From Fomitopsis serialis (taxonomy: Eukaryota > Basidiomycota > Agaricomycetes > Polyporales > Fomitopsidaceae), in the NCBI RefSeq assembly GCF_022376445.1, contig NW_025955084.1:1-64000 (forward strand): 64,000 bases of DNA. The letters run 5' to 3'. The position numbers and the translations under genes are program-made. Of the stretch, positions 54,265 through 64,000 are shown in pieces. A model generated the notes under the pieces. That model made no database searches, had not been told where the DNA came from, and saw only the letters and a program-made list of their open reading frames with translations. Within the stretch, counting starts at the first letter, position 1, and each line of letters opens with the position of its first letter.

Positions 54265-57200
54265 ATGCAGCTTACTACAGCTGAGGCCCACGAAGTGCTG
54301 CAGCTACTTTCGGAGGCTCCAACGCTCAATGCTACGTTATCAGCTTTATTGGTGCGTTTACGAGGAGCATACGATGTCCCGGTTGTTCGTCAACCCACGG
54401 ATACCGACGAACAACCTCATGATGAGGGCACTCCTCACGAAGAGAGGGACACTGTCACAGACGATCCAAATGGTGGTGAGTGATTAATTAGAAACCAGAA
54501 ATGTGGCCATGACACGCTCAGATACTCATATCGTCTTCAGAGACGGAGTCTAGAGCACTGGACAACATCCCAATGCCATTCACCAGCGATCAACAACAAA
54601 TCACGCCAGTGAACTCAACAGGTATGTACTCAATGGTGATAGTTGATTGTAGTGTTCGTAACATGGTGCTCTCAGAGAGCTTGGGCCCAAGGCGCTGTGA
54701 GCGTCGACACGCTCCTAAGCACAGGCCTTACCCCAGTCGATATCCAACCGGTGGTCAGACTACGTCTAATAATGCAAACCCAGCACTTTTACCACTTCCT
54801 CCATGTCCTCGGGGAGGAATTGATTTCATCTCTTGTTCCTCAGGCAGATCTGCCGAGGCATCCTGGGTGACCAGGTCTGAAGCGCAGTTCCGAGCGCCTC
54901 GTCCAGCAACTACGAATTTCGTAGTCAGCCTCACAGCGAGTATAGACAAGAACGAAGTCGTGGCTGCTTCCCACTCAATCGTGTCACCGAGTGCTGCGGA
55001 GACCAGTACCTTCGAGGCTTGCCATTCTCCGAGTCCTACAGGAAGCTTGGCTAGCTTTGTGCAACACTGTGCAGCGTTCGAAAGAAAAGGAGCTGCACAC
55101 GACTTCAATTGCATGATTCTCCTTGTACAACTTGTGTACAAATGCGCAAGGTATATTGCTTCGTCTGCCAGCGAACACTTATCTGACGGTGAATGTGTTA
55201 GTATTTCCCAGCCGAACACTGTCAACGCTGCAAAAATATGGAGAGATCACCTATCACAGTTGAAGGGGCCTCCGTCCAAGCGCACATTTCAATCGTGGTA
55301 TACCTTGGGTACAAGGTTCGCCAAGATAGCTGAAGGAGGTAAGAATGTTCATACTCAATACACACCTCATCTAACAATTTCTGTGGGATCCGTTTACGTC
55401 CTTCTCTTGATTGCTGTCAAAGGTCTTCGTGTTCGTCTGGCGGAAGCAGAGGGTTCGATTAGTGAGGAAATAGGCAACATTATGAGAAGACCGGATACGA
55501 GTCAGTGTATTTCTTACATTTTTCTGGACGTAGCAGTACTGATTACCTGACACAGAGACAGAAGCAGGATGCGCTGTTCGAGACGCACTTATACCTTTGG
55601 TGGCTATCCTGAGGGCAGAGTGTCCCTTGCGCCTCTCGGATTTATTCGATCCAAGTGATGTTGTATCGCAAGGCCTATCAGCGCACTCGCTTTGTGGTGA
55701 CCTCGATAGTTCTGATCGATTCTTCAAGGCCATTGCATCTAAGTGAGTGGTGAATACGTTGTTTACTATCTGCCAGGCTGATCGTTCCATCCATAAACAT
55801 CCAGCTCCTTTGCCCTTGTTCCTCGTGACGATTTTGCCTGGGCCTCTTGCATCGGCATTACAGAGATATTCGCAGATCTCGCAGATCCTACGGTCCCGGT
55901 CCGAGAAGAACCAGCCACCCATGTGTCTCCAGAAGCTTGTGGAGCCTTCAATCTGAGAGGGTTATCGCCTCTCACCCCAATTTCGACGCTTAGCGAACTG
56001 GATCCCTGGGAACCAGATAGTACGCCTACTTCTCCAACGTCAACTCTCGATTCCTTCGCAGTGATCAAGACATCCTACGATATCTTGCACGAGCGCAATC
56101 AACGATTCTCCGCGTCGAGAGACAGGCAAGCGAATATTGTCTGGACTGATCAAAGACGCCTGTTAGCTGCAAGAGCAAGCGTCCCGGTAACACGTCAGGC
56201 ACTAGAACTGGAGGTATCGTCGGAACAGATGTATTTGCTTACGCAGAAGCTGATGCACGTGTCAGCTGCAAAATATGTACTCGGAAGGCTGTCGATCGAA
56301 CAAGGAGCAGTATGTGAAGATAGGGCGAGATACATTCGAGTAAGTGTCTCCCCTATCGTCCTTTCATTGTCACGCTTAGTTCTTTGAAGGGACATTCTTA
56401 TTATCCAGGATGTCCACTCGATTGATATGGCTGGCATCTGCAATTCAATGCCGAACAACATGCGCGACAACCCAACCGATCGTCTAACTGCGTGTTTTCC
56501 GTTCAATCCTTTGAAGACTATCCATACCGCGGCATCAGGCCGGGATATCACATTTGAAGCCTTGCACTTCTCGTGGTACAACCGCCATACTACGCAGGTA
56601 AGTGTTTTTGTCAGCCTATCATGATATTACGATGGTAACGCACACATGCACAGGGAAGTACAGCGCCCACAGATGTGCCTCCTTTCATGCTAGCACGACC
56701 CAATGGTCACAGAACCAATTATACTCAAATGCTGCCATACACGTCCAAAGATATGGCTCAGCACGAGGATATCTATCAATCGTTGAGGAACGTGCTCGGT
56801 GATGTCTTTGAGTGGCTTGATAACAAGGTCATCTACTTTCTATCGTCAAATGCAACTTCACCTGAGTGTCTTTTTCATACACATAGATAGCAACGATGTT
56901 CCCGAACTTCTACACTAGACTGGAGAATTTCGCAGAAATTCTACCAGGGAACAACACACCACTGTCTGCACCATTTTTGGGGCTTGTGGTGAATCTCAAT
57001 GTCGTCACACAAGCTCACAGAGATAGCAAAGACTACGACATGTGTCTAGTCCTCGCCATAGGTGACTTCGAGGGAGGTGAGCTCTGCCTAGAAGAACCGG
57101 GCATTGTAATTCCTCTGTCGTCTGGGGACTTCGTTATATTTCCATCCTGTCGATTCACCCACTTCAACCTGCACTACGACGGACGTCGTGCTTCTATTGT

Positions 57201-57279
57201 CCTACACACGGACAAGGAAATGTCAAGATGGTGCTACGGCGATCGTAATGGTTGGGTTCATAATGATTCGTTTCATTGA
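54265..57279 (+). CDS. JBP/TET-like 2OG-Fe(II) dioxygenase, 836 residues
   Basis: Nine exons join in frame: 54265-54475, 54541-54621, 54676-55338, 55423-55500, 55556-55742, 55805-56339, 56409-56597, 56654-56827 and 56887-57279 (2511 nt). The long N-terminal part is not recognised. The C-terminal domain begins near MFPNFYTRLENFAE and carries the double-stranded beta-helix motifs: HRD (QAHRDSKDYD, iron ligands H and D), GDFEGGELCLEEPG, SGDFVIFPS, CRFTHFNLHYDGRRASIVLH (third iron ligand H, 2-oxoglutarate-binding R), ending NGWVHND. All expected catalytic residues are present. This pattern fits the basidiomycete JBP/TET-like group, whose characterised members oxidise 5-methylcytosine or thymine in DNA; other 2OG oxygenases of the same fold cannot be excluded. 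No nuclear signal was mapped. The start is uncertain (54190 is an alternative). It lies 211 bp before the next gene on the same strand. Confidence 0.8.
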
Positions 57280-57490
57280 TGTAATGTTTTGTTCTGCTAC
57301 TGAAGACCAAAATTGTACGTGTGTTCTTGAACTCGAGTACATAGAAGTCGAGAGTCTGCAAGAAGCATCAATAAATCGGACTCCGCGAAAGCGGGAACAC
57401 GGCGGTCTTCGGAATCAGCGACGAATGCTTCCGTCGGTGACTACTCACCCTCGTCCTCATACGACCCTCCGTAGCCTCTGAGCTCTCAGA
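57280..57490. other. Short spacer between dioxygenase and DUF6532-like genes
   Basis: 211 bp must contain the 3' end of one transcript and the promoter of the next. AATAAA (57371-57376, in CATCAATAAATCGG) could serve as polyadenylation signal. Confidence 0.45.
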
Positions 57491-60400
57491 ATGACGTCGC
57501 GCACCCGTTCAGTTGCTCGAAAGCAAGCCTCCGGATCTCGAGCTGCACGGGGCGCCAGTCAGAAAGGCGCGAAAGTTCGGCAAACCGCCAACAAGTCATC
57601 GCCTGGGAGCGACGTCCCAGACATCGATACCAGTGGGTTGTCCCAGTCCGACGCACAGGCTCTGGCGAAGCTCCTCAAAAAAGCTAAGGATGCTAAGAAG
57701 GCTGACACAGAGTCACGGCTCAAAGGTGAGTGCAACATATGTATCGAACGGAACTTCATACTTGTCAGCAATGAACCAATCTTAGGTATCCGCAAGAGGG
57801 CATCGGACATGATCAGGGACGAGGACAGCGCTTCAGACGAAGAACGACCGAAGACCAAGAGGAAAAGGACGAAGGGCAACCAAGACTCCAACTATAACGA
57901 CGAAGTCGACAACGATGCTGCGGAGGTGAAGGGCAGCGTAGAGGAGGATGAAGACCCTGCGGTTGCGGATGAGAGAGATGGTAGTGAGCGCGAAGGCAGT
58001 CAGGAGAGCAAGGAGCCGGATGTCTCGGATGGCATTGAAGAGAAGGAAGTTCGCTCGCGACGTACGCCGTAGACCCTCTGATGTAACATTTAATGTTGAC
58101 CTCACCGCCCTTTAGCCAAGCCCAGGCCGGCGTACAGAGGAGCTCAACAGCCTCCTCGAAAACCTGTCAGCCTAGAGAAGGAGGAGGCAAACATCGCGAA
58201 GTCTCTCAGTGCGTCGAGCAGCTCCGGTTATCGTAATCGCGATGATGCAAACAGTACTACAGGTGCTACATCTGCTTCGAAGAGCAAGAAGAAAGCAAGG
58301 GCCATTGGTGAAAAGTCAGGAGAAGATCATGAAGAGGTCGAAGAGGTCGTTCCGAGACCGAAGAAATCGACTCTGTCCTCGTCATCTGCAAAGCAGACGA
58401 AACCGTCAATCGCCCCGCCATCCCCATCCTTCCCAAAGCGCAAAGTCTACATCAATATACCGGTGTCGCCGAAGGTATTAAAAGCTGTGTCAGCCGTGCT
58501 AATTGCTAACCTCCATTTATTTAGTCTCCAGTCCGTGGATCGACCTCCAAGTCAGCGGCGAAGGTCAACGACAAGTCAGCAGCGGCGAAGGCCAACGACA
58601 AGGGCGGGGCGAAGACGAAGGCGACCAGACGTCGGAGCGACAGTAACACTGACGATACCGACGCCGACCTTCGCAAGAGTGACCAGGATGAGAGTGATGA
58701 CGACGACGGCGACGACGGCGACGATGGGGACTTCGGCAGCAACGGTGGGAAAGGGGGCAGTGAAGATGAGGAAGATGAGGACGAGCTCAAAGGAGAAGAT
58801 GACAATGGTGTAGTGGTGAGTCGCTGCTTTCAGTTTTTAAGTTCCTCGCTCAAGGTATACAGATCCTGCCGGGTCGACAGGGCAAAGGGCAGAAAAATTC
58901 CAAGGGTCGAGGGCGCAAAGAACGGGCGAAGGTGACGAACCTTCCTATCGATGTACGGGTCCTCGTCACCGCAGCACAAAACTGCCTCCGTCTTCGTATC
59001 TCACTGAAGACTGCCTGGACGTCGGAGTCGTCAGTGCCCAGCGACCGTCTGCCGAACAGACACACATTGATACGTCGCAGCGTGCATGATGCGCACGAGA
59101 TGCGCGATAAGGAAGGCAAGCGCATAAAGGCACTAAAGGTAGCCTTCGAGATGATTAGGACCAAACGCGAGGACGAGAAGGACGAGAAGGAGATGTTGGA
59201 AGAGGAGAAGGAGGAGGAGAGGAAGCGCCTCGCACTTCAGCAGGATGTCTACACCGTGGTGAGTGCTTTTTGTGCGTGTCAAGGTTGGTACTCTTATTAG
59301 TTTAAGGTCTGGGCGAGTGCATCCCAGTTCCGCAACGAACTCAAGAAGAAGGCCAAGGTCGTCGTCGACCAAATGTACGGCCTGCAAGGTTTGTCTCCTG
59401 AGCAGCGAAGCAGCGTTGCTGCATGGCTGCTTCGAACGCACTCGACGGATGTACTTGATGGTGGTTCGCGCAATATCCCCAATTTCGTCTTCAGCGATAT
59501 CAACCTTGTGTTCGACGGCGGCAAACACGGCAAGAAGTTAGACTTGAAGGTGAGTAAATAGTGTACAGTTGAGAACAATCTGACTTGCACAACAGGCGAC
59601 TACGTTCAACGAAGATGAGCCATTTCGCCACGAAGTGATTGCAGAGTTAATCTACCAGCACTGGGCCTTAGGAGCCCGAGCTGATGCTAACCTGCACGCG
59701 GCGATGGATGACTTCCGCAAGGTGCCGGACAACTTGATAGCTGTGGTCTGCAACACTGTGAGTGATGTTCGCGTACATGTACTGTGTGATTAATCCCTGC
59801 ACAGATTGACTCGGCTTTGACGGAGGTCGTCACTCATGGCATGGCAAATTTCTTCACTAACAAGCTGTTTGCTGCTAAGTAAGTGAGCTTAATCTATAAT
59901 CTTAGTAGGGCGTGCTCCTGAAACTCAGCAGGTGGGATGGCTTGATGGCTATCCTCGAGACGCTCAAGAACGAAGCACCGGAGCATTACAGGGAGACTAA
60001 GGCTATCATCTGGGCTCAGATATCGTGAGTGAGTGATTACGGTAGCTCAAATGCAGGTGCTCACAACAGTACCAGTGGTCGCCTGAAGGCTAACACGATA
60101 GACGAAGAGGATTCCGACGATACGAAGGGAACCAGCTTCCTCAAGTTTGATCGCTTGCGTGCAAAGGTTGGCAAGACGTCTCCTGTCCGAGAGAGGGCGA
60201 GAGCAACGTCCATCAGTACAACCCAGCCTGCAAGCTCGAAGTCAAGCTTGAAGAAGTCTGGAGGACTCGGCAAACCGTCGTCCTCGTCGTCCATGCCTGC
60301 CAGTGGCAAGGCAACAAAGTCGGTCCCTGTTAATGATCATGAAGTAGACGAGCTCGACAAGGAGGAAGGCGCCGGGAGTGTCGAGAGTCATGTGGCTCCG

Positions 60401-60558
60401 CATCCTTCTGGTGGCAATGTCACTGAGCCGAGTGATGAGCAGGAGCGAGAACAAGGCACCAAGGATCATGACAAGCAAGGTAAGTTAGTTAAGTTGTCGC
60501 AGCGAGGTCTGTGCTTTATGAACATCTTACAGCGCCGAGCGCCGAGGCAAACATTTGA
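57491..60558 (+). CDS. DUF6532-like protein, 854 residues
   Basis: Eleven exons join in frame: 57491-57725, 57786-58061, 58116-58474, 58525-58815, 58863-59258, 59307-59549, 59596-59757, 59805-59878, 59932-60024, 60070-60479 and 60533-60558 (2565 nt). The first third is basic and acidic low-complexity sequence (KTKRKRTKGNQ, a possible nuclear localisation signal; an acidic DDDDGDDGDDGD stretch). The folded part starts at about residue 410: VWASASQFRNELKKKAKVVV, YGLQGLSPEQRSSVAAWLLR, RNIPNFVFSDINLVFDGGKH and FRHEVIAELIYQHWALGARA. This layout is what I know from DUF6532, a domain of unknown function expanded in agaricomycetes; assignment is by memory, not search. A serine-rich tail follows. Reading frame intact. 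It is the third gene of the block near a Plavaka transposase; a DNA-associated role is inferred only from charge and context. Confidence 0.7.
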
Positions 60559-61377
60559 ACGACGGCGAGTTGTGAAGAGCGTACGACGTCATCCAAGGTA
60601 AGTGAGTTCACAGACAAGGTGCTATGGGCAGGATGGCTAACATTCGGTGTCAGGGAACTATCTATCATCTGCAGTACTCACGAATTATCAACGAACCCTT
60701 GGAAGACAGAACGTGGCAGTCAGAAGAGTTGTTGTACAATTTGTACCATTCATGTATGCACACTCAAGCTGTGCTTGTACCCTCACCTTTCGTCTCTCTC
60801 TGTTTGTGTCGCGTTACTTCCCATTTTGTTGTTGTTGTAATGATTGTAACAATACCATGATATCCAACGCTGATTATGCATACCTGTGGCGAGTGACATT
60901 GGAGCACTGGAGAGCAATAAGTTCTGGAGCCCAATAAGTAACGAAGAGGCATATGAACTGGAGTGGATAAGTTACACAAGAGCAATTAAAAGCTGCCTTA
61001 ATATGAAGTACGGAAGCATCGTAAACATGAACAGGTCGCAAGTCTTGAGTAAAACCAAAAGACTAGAGATGTCTTTTAATACTTGAAAAGACCACTTAAG
61101 ATTGGGACTTGTCTCAAGGCCCTTTTGTCCCTTAAGTGTTCTCCGGTACTTGTACAAGACCAGAAAGATATGTAGGTTTTTCCTGATGTGGCACAGTGCG
61201 AGCATGGTGCTTATGTCATGCCACTGAAGTAAATTGTACCTACATACATTATTGAGGCTCAGGCTGTACCTAACGCCAATACAATACCTGTTCAACTCAA
61301 GCTGTCGCAGTACAATGCAAGAATAATTTGATTATAAAAAAACGACATGAGCGAACTATATGTACCATTATCCATAC
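60559..61377. other. Spacer, no gene seen
   Basis: Composition falls to moderate AT content. Short frames only. The AGTAACGAAGAGGCATATGA and CAAGTCTTGAGTAAAACCAA region has no match elsewhere in the window. Confidence 0.4.
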
Positions 61378-61764
61378 CATCATGCCATGACACGGCACGC
61401 CGTACCGTACCGCGCCGTGCCATGCCATGCCATACCGTGACACAACGCGCCGTGCCGTGCCATACCGTGACATGACACGCCATGCCATGCCGTCCCACGC
61501 CATGCCGTGCCATGCCATGACACGCCGTACCGTGCCATACTGTACCGTACCGTGCCATGACACGCCACACCACGCCGTGCCGTGCCATGACACACCGTAC
61601 CGTGACATGCCACACCACACCGTACCGTGACATGACGCGCCGTGCCATGCCATGACACGACGCGATGTGCCGCGACACACTGTACCGCGACGCGACGCTA
61701 CACACCGTACCGCGACGCGACGCGATGCACCATACCGCGACGCGACACCGTACCGCGACTCGCC
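61378..61764. repeat. Pentanucleotide array (CCRTG/CCRTA/CGCGA)
   Basis: About 77 units of 5 bp in near-perfect register. The left and middle parts are mostly CCATG, CCGTG and CCGTA; the right end (from about 61670) turns to CGCGA and CACAC units. The 5-bp period leaves all three minus-strand frames open, producing histidine/glycine/arginine-rich pseudo-proteins that are not genes. Confidence 0.92.
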
Positions 61765-61924
61765 ACGGCGGCAGGGAGCCAAAGTTACCTTTTACGGTAA
61801 GTAGCAGCTCGGGCCTGCGGCGTGACATGTCCGTGACCGCACATGACACTGGACAATGGAAAACAAGCAACGTGGTTAGGACGATGGGTAGACGGAAATG
61901 GAAATCATTGTCACAGTGACCAGA

Positions 61925-62110
61925 GATATTCTAAACATCCCTCACCATATCCCGGCCTGCGATACTATGTGGGGGAAATTCAAAGTATTCCATCTCGGGA
62001 TACTTACTTTGAGCATCCAGACTTTCCATATCTCCGATCACAATATCCCCGAACGGGATATTCAAAATATTTAATTGGATATCCCGTACCATATCCCGTG
62101 TTCAGATACC
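61925..62110. repeat. ATATCCCG/CGGGATAT motif island
   Basis: CATATCCCG, CTCGGGATAC, AATATCCCCGAACGGGATAT and GGATATCCCGT words are packed in both orientations. AATATCCC/GGGATATT and ACGGGATAT/ATATCCCGT form hairpins around 62049-62093. It lies directly before CATCCACAAGTACTCAGCAT, the sequence that follows palindrome type 3 at 21.9 kb. Confidence 0.7.
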
Positions 62111-62224
62111 ATGTCAGGTTTGTTGTACCCTTTCCATCTCATCCACAAGTACTCAGCATCACACATAAGTCCTATCAACCCACAATGGGACAATAGTGTT
62201 ATCTAATATTTTGCTCATTTTCCG

Positions 62225-62806
62225 GCCAGTTATGCAACACATATACATTATTACATGCATATGGAACATATCTGAGGCACAAAAAGTTACTTTGACATCT
62301 TCAGAGGCACATGTGGATTTTTTTATTTTGCATTTTCTGGACCAGCCAGCCACTCTAGCTACCCAATACTGATAGTGTATACTCTCTGAATGAAGGGCTA
62401 TCAAATCAGTATACTAAGTGCACTGCAAATTGTTACTAACTAGGGCTATAGGGCAGCCTATAAGTGTGAGCACTAGCAGCAGTGAGCTGCCTGGCTGCCA
62501 GTCACATGATATGCTCACCAGTTGCCATATTGGGTGCCACTTGAAGTGTTTCTTGGGCCCTCACCCCAGGACAAAGCACTGAGCCACAGCATTTGTTTGG
62601 TGGTGTTGGTGCAAGTCACATCATCTGGGAGTCTGAAATTTTTGAACTCCACTAACTGACCAGAACAAATGTTGACTATACATGGTAAGCTGGGGGCAAA
62701 TGAGTGTACCTGTGGGAAACAACTGCTGCATTGGGTGCCACTGGAAGTGTTTCAGGCCCATCCATCATAAGAATGATACCTTCATACCTCAGGGATCGTA
62801 ATCCTG
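62225..62806 (+). repeat. Repeat unit D, deaminated copy
   Basis: Aligns with 16625-17192 almost throughout, but 11 of the 12 CpGs present between about 16860 and 17190 are TpG or CpA here; for example CAAGTCGCGTCGTCTGGG reads CAAGTCACATCATCTGGG. Only the CpG of the terminal GGGATCGTAA is kept. Confidence 0.85.
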
Positions 62807-63643
62807 GACTTCTGTCTTCTTGCAAAAAGCCCTCATCACACAGCCCATTCCCTCACTTGCATGACTTTGCAGCTCCACCAAGTTCCACACATACACAAAC
62901 TATGTGCTCTGATATGGTGTGTGAGGCCCACTTGAGCACTGGAACCTCCCAAAGCTCACCTTGTCCCATGGTGCTCTGCCACAGTGGAGCTGCAATGCCA
63001 TCAAACAGCTAGCTACTGCAGACTGAAGCCAAGTTCCCCTTCCAGTTACATTCCAATCACCAGCAGGCAATGTATAGCTCTCAATGTGCACACCATCTGG
63101 GCTGCATATAAAAAATGCGCAATTTATGCTTGGTATGTATAGGCTCAAGTGGTGATGCTACCAGGACACATGGAATGTGTTGCATTGTGCAGGAGAAATC
63201 TTCCCATCAGCAAACATTGTGTTGCCTGTTGAAGTGGCTCCTGTACACATTGGGCACATGATGGACAAAGCTACCACATCAGAGACAACACTTGAAATAC
63301 TGGAGCACTTCTGGCTCAATGACATGTGGGACCAAGAGATCCATGATGCACTCTTCTTGCAGTACAACTAGTTATGGTTTACTGTACACAAATACAATGT
63401 TTTAGTTCTTGCATTTCTGAAACCCCTGCAGAAAGAGATGTAGTAACTGGGGACAGTTGCAATTTCTTGGTGCCAACCAGATGTCCTGAGCAAAAGGTGT
63501 TTGGCTCAAGGAACAGGCAGAAAAGCCTGTAATTGAGAGGTTAGCTAGTATTGCTTCAGACATACTCAGAGTGAGGAATGCACAGCCTATGCAGTGCCCT
63601 GAATCTGGATCTTGGCTCATAGTTTGGAGAAATGAAAATGTGA
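62807..63643. other. CpG-poor DNA with short protein-like pieces
   Basis: A plus-strand frame 63177-63371 (IVLPVEVAPVHIGHMMDKAT, EILEHFWLNDMWDQEIHDAL) has natural composition but no recognisable family. It may be an exon of the gene that runs off the right end. Confidence 0.3.
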
Positions 63644-63688
63644 CCTCGATCAAGCTTTGAGTACAATACAGATGATTCAGAGCTGTTG

Positions 63689-64000
63689 ATGACCAGGACA
63701 AGCCCCCTTCAGCAGGATGCAATTCACGGCATCAAGCTGTGGGTTGCAAAGGAAGTACAGCCTTGGATGATATTGAGCTCCCTGCAGTTAGTCCTAGACG
63801 GTGGACATACATTAGGCATCCTCTGCAGTGACGGACACATGCAATTCAAGATCCCAGATCTTGTGACATCAATCTGTATCAATCTGCCATGCAATATGTA
63901 CATGTCTGATGGGGAGGTGAAAAATACAAATGTTGACATCATAGAGTTGGAGGTGTGTGTTCGTGAGACTAGGGAAAATGTGTTTGAGAAGGTGGGAAAT
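63689..64000 (+). CDS. Open-ended ORF, unknown, truncated by the window
   Basis: The frame is open from 63644 to the end of the window; the first ATG is at 63689 (104 codons to 64000). The protein reads LLMTRTSPLQQDAIHGIKLW, LVLDGGHTLGILCSDGHMQF, KIPDLVTSICINLPC and IIELEVCVRETRENVFEKVG. Natural composition and a steady frame support a real exon. CpG is sparse, so it may belong to a transposon family. I do not recognise it. Confidence 0.5.
   Translation, partial: MTRTSPLQQDAIHGIKLWVAKEVQPWMILSSLQLVLDGGHTLGILCSDGHMQFKIPDLVTSICINLPCNMYMSDGEVKNTNVDIIELEVCVRETRENVFEKVGN

Noticed and set aside
61297..61870. Minus-strand ORFs rich in His, Gly and Arg
   Set aside because: Any frame of a 5-bp repeat without stop words stays open; the three frames give equivalent periodic peptides.

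Overview
The window reads as nuclear DNA of an agaricomycete (mushroom-forming basidiomycete). The evidence is short 47-84 bp GT-AG introns that break up every real gene, a Plavaka-type transposase, a chromodomain Ty3/gypsy element, a JBP/TET-like 2OG-Fe(II) dioxygenase and a DUF6532-like protein, a combination characteristic of these fungi. No rRNA, tRNA, CRISPR or bacterial-style operon is visible. The genus cannot be told from the sequence.

Layout. (1) 1-4.3 kb: CpG-containing DNA with the internal part of a short-chain dehydrogenase gene on the minus strand, then degenerate direct repeats and low-complexity pyrimidine-rich DNA. (2) About 4.3-38.1 kb: a repeat mosaic in which CpG is almost absent and TpG/CpA abound. 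A few chassis units (here A to D) recur in direct and inverted copies. The remaining CpGs cluster in short islands holding large palindromes, a recurrent 13-bp dyad (CGCTTAGTAAGCG) or dense arrays of one short motif. The mosaic also holds a fragment of an Spt5/KOW-like transposon gene, two solo LTRs with 5-bp target duplications, and a broken XPG-family nuclease gene (19.0-19.7 kb). (3) 38.1-44.8 kb: a Ty3/gypsy chromovirus inserted in a copy of unit A; it has a 5' LTR, gag, pol and a degraded third ORF but no visible 3' LTR. (4) 45.2-60.6 kb: a CpG-normal, gene-bearing block. It contains a Plavaka transposase (minus), a divergent 610-aa protein I do not recognise, a long low-complexity tract, an 836-aa protein ending in a JBP/TET-like dioxygenase domain, and an 854-aa DUF6532-like protein. 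(5) 60.6-64 kb: a pentanucleotide array, another motif island, a deaminated copy of unit D and an open ORF running off the end.

How the parts may work together. Comparing copies of unit D at 17 kb and 62.6 kb shows nearly every CpG changed to TpG or CpA, as expected from cytosine methylation and deamination. TGA stops also sit where an arginine CGA codon is plausible in otherwise readable XPG, gag and ORF3 frames; the Plavaka gene has a TGA too. The same window carries an apparently intact JBP/TET-like dioxygenase, a family that oxidises methylpyrimidines and is known to be linked to KDZ/Plavaka transposons in basidiomycetes (Iyer and colleagues, 2014, from memory). Whether the 45-60 kb genes form one mobile unit is inference. 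Exon structures below were worked out by hand from splice sites and reading frame; no searches were run.
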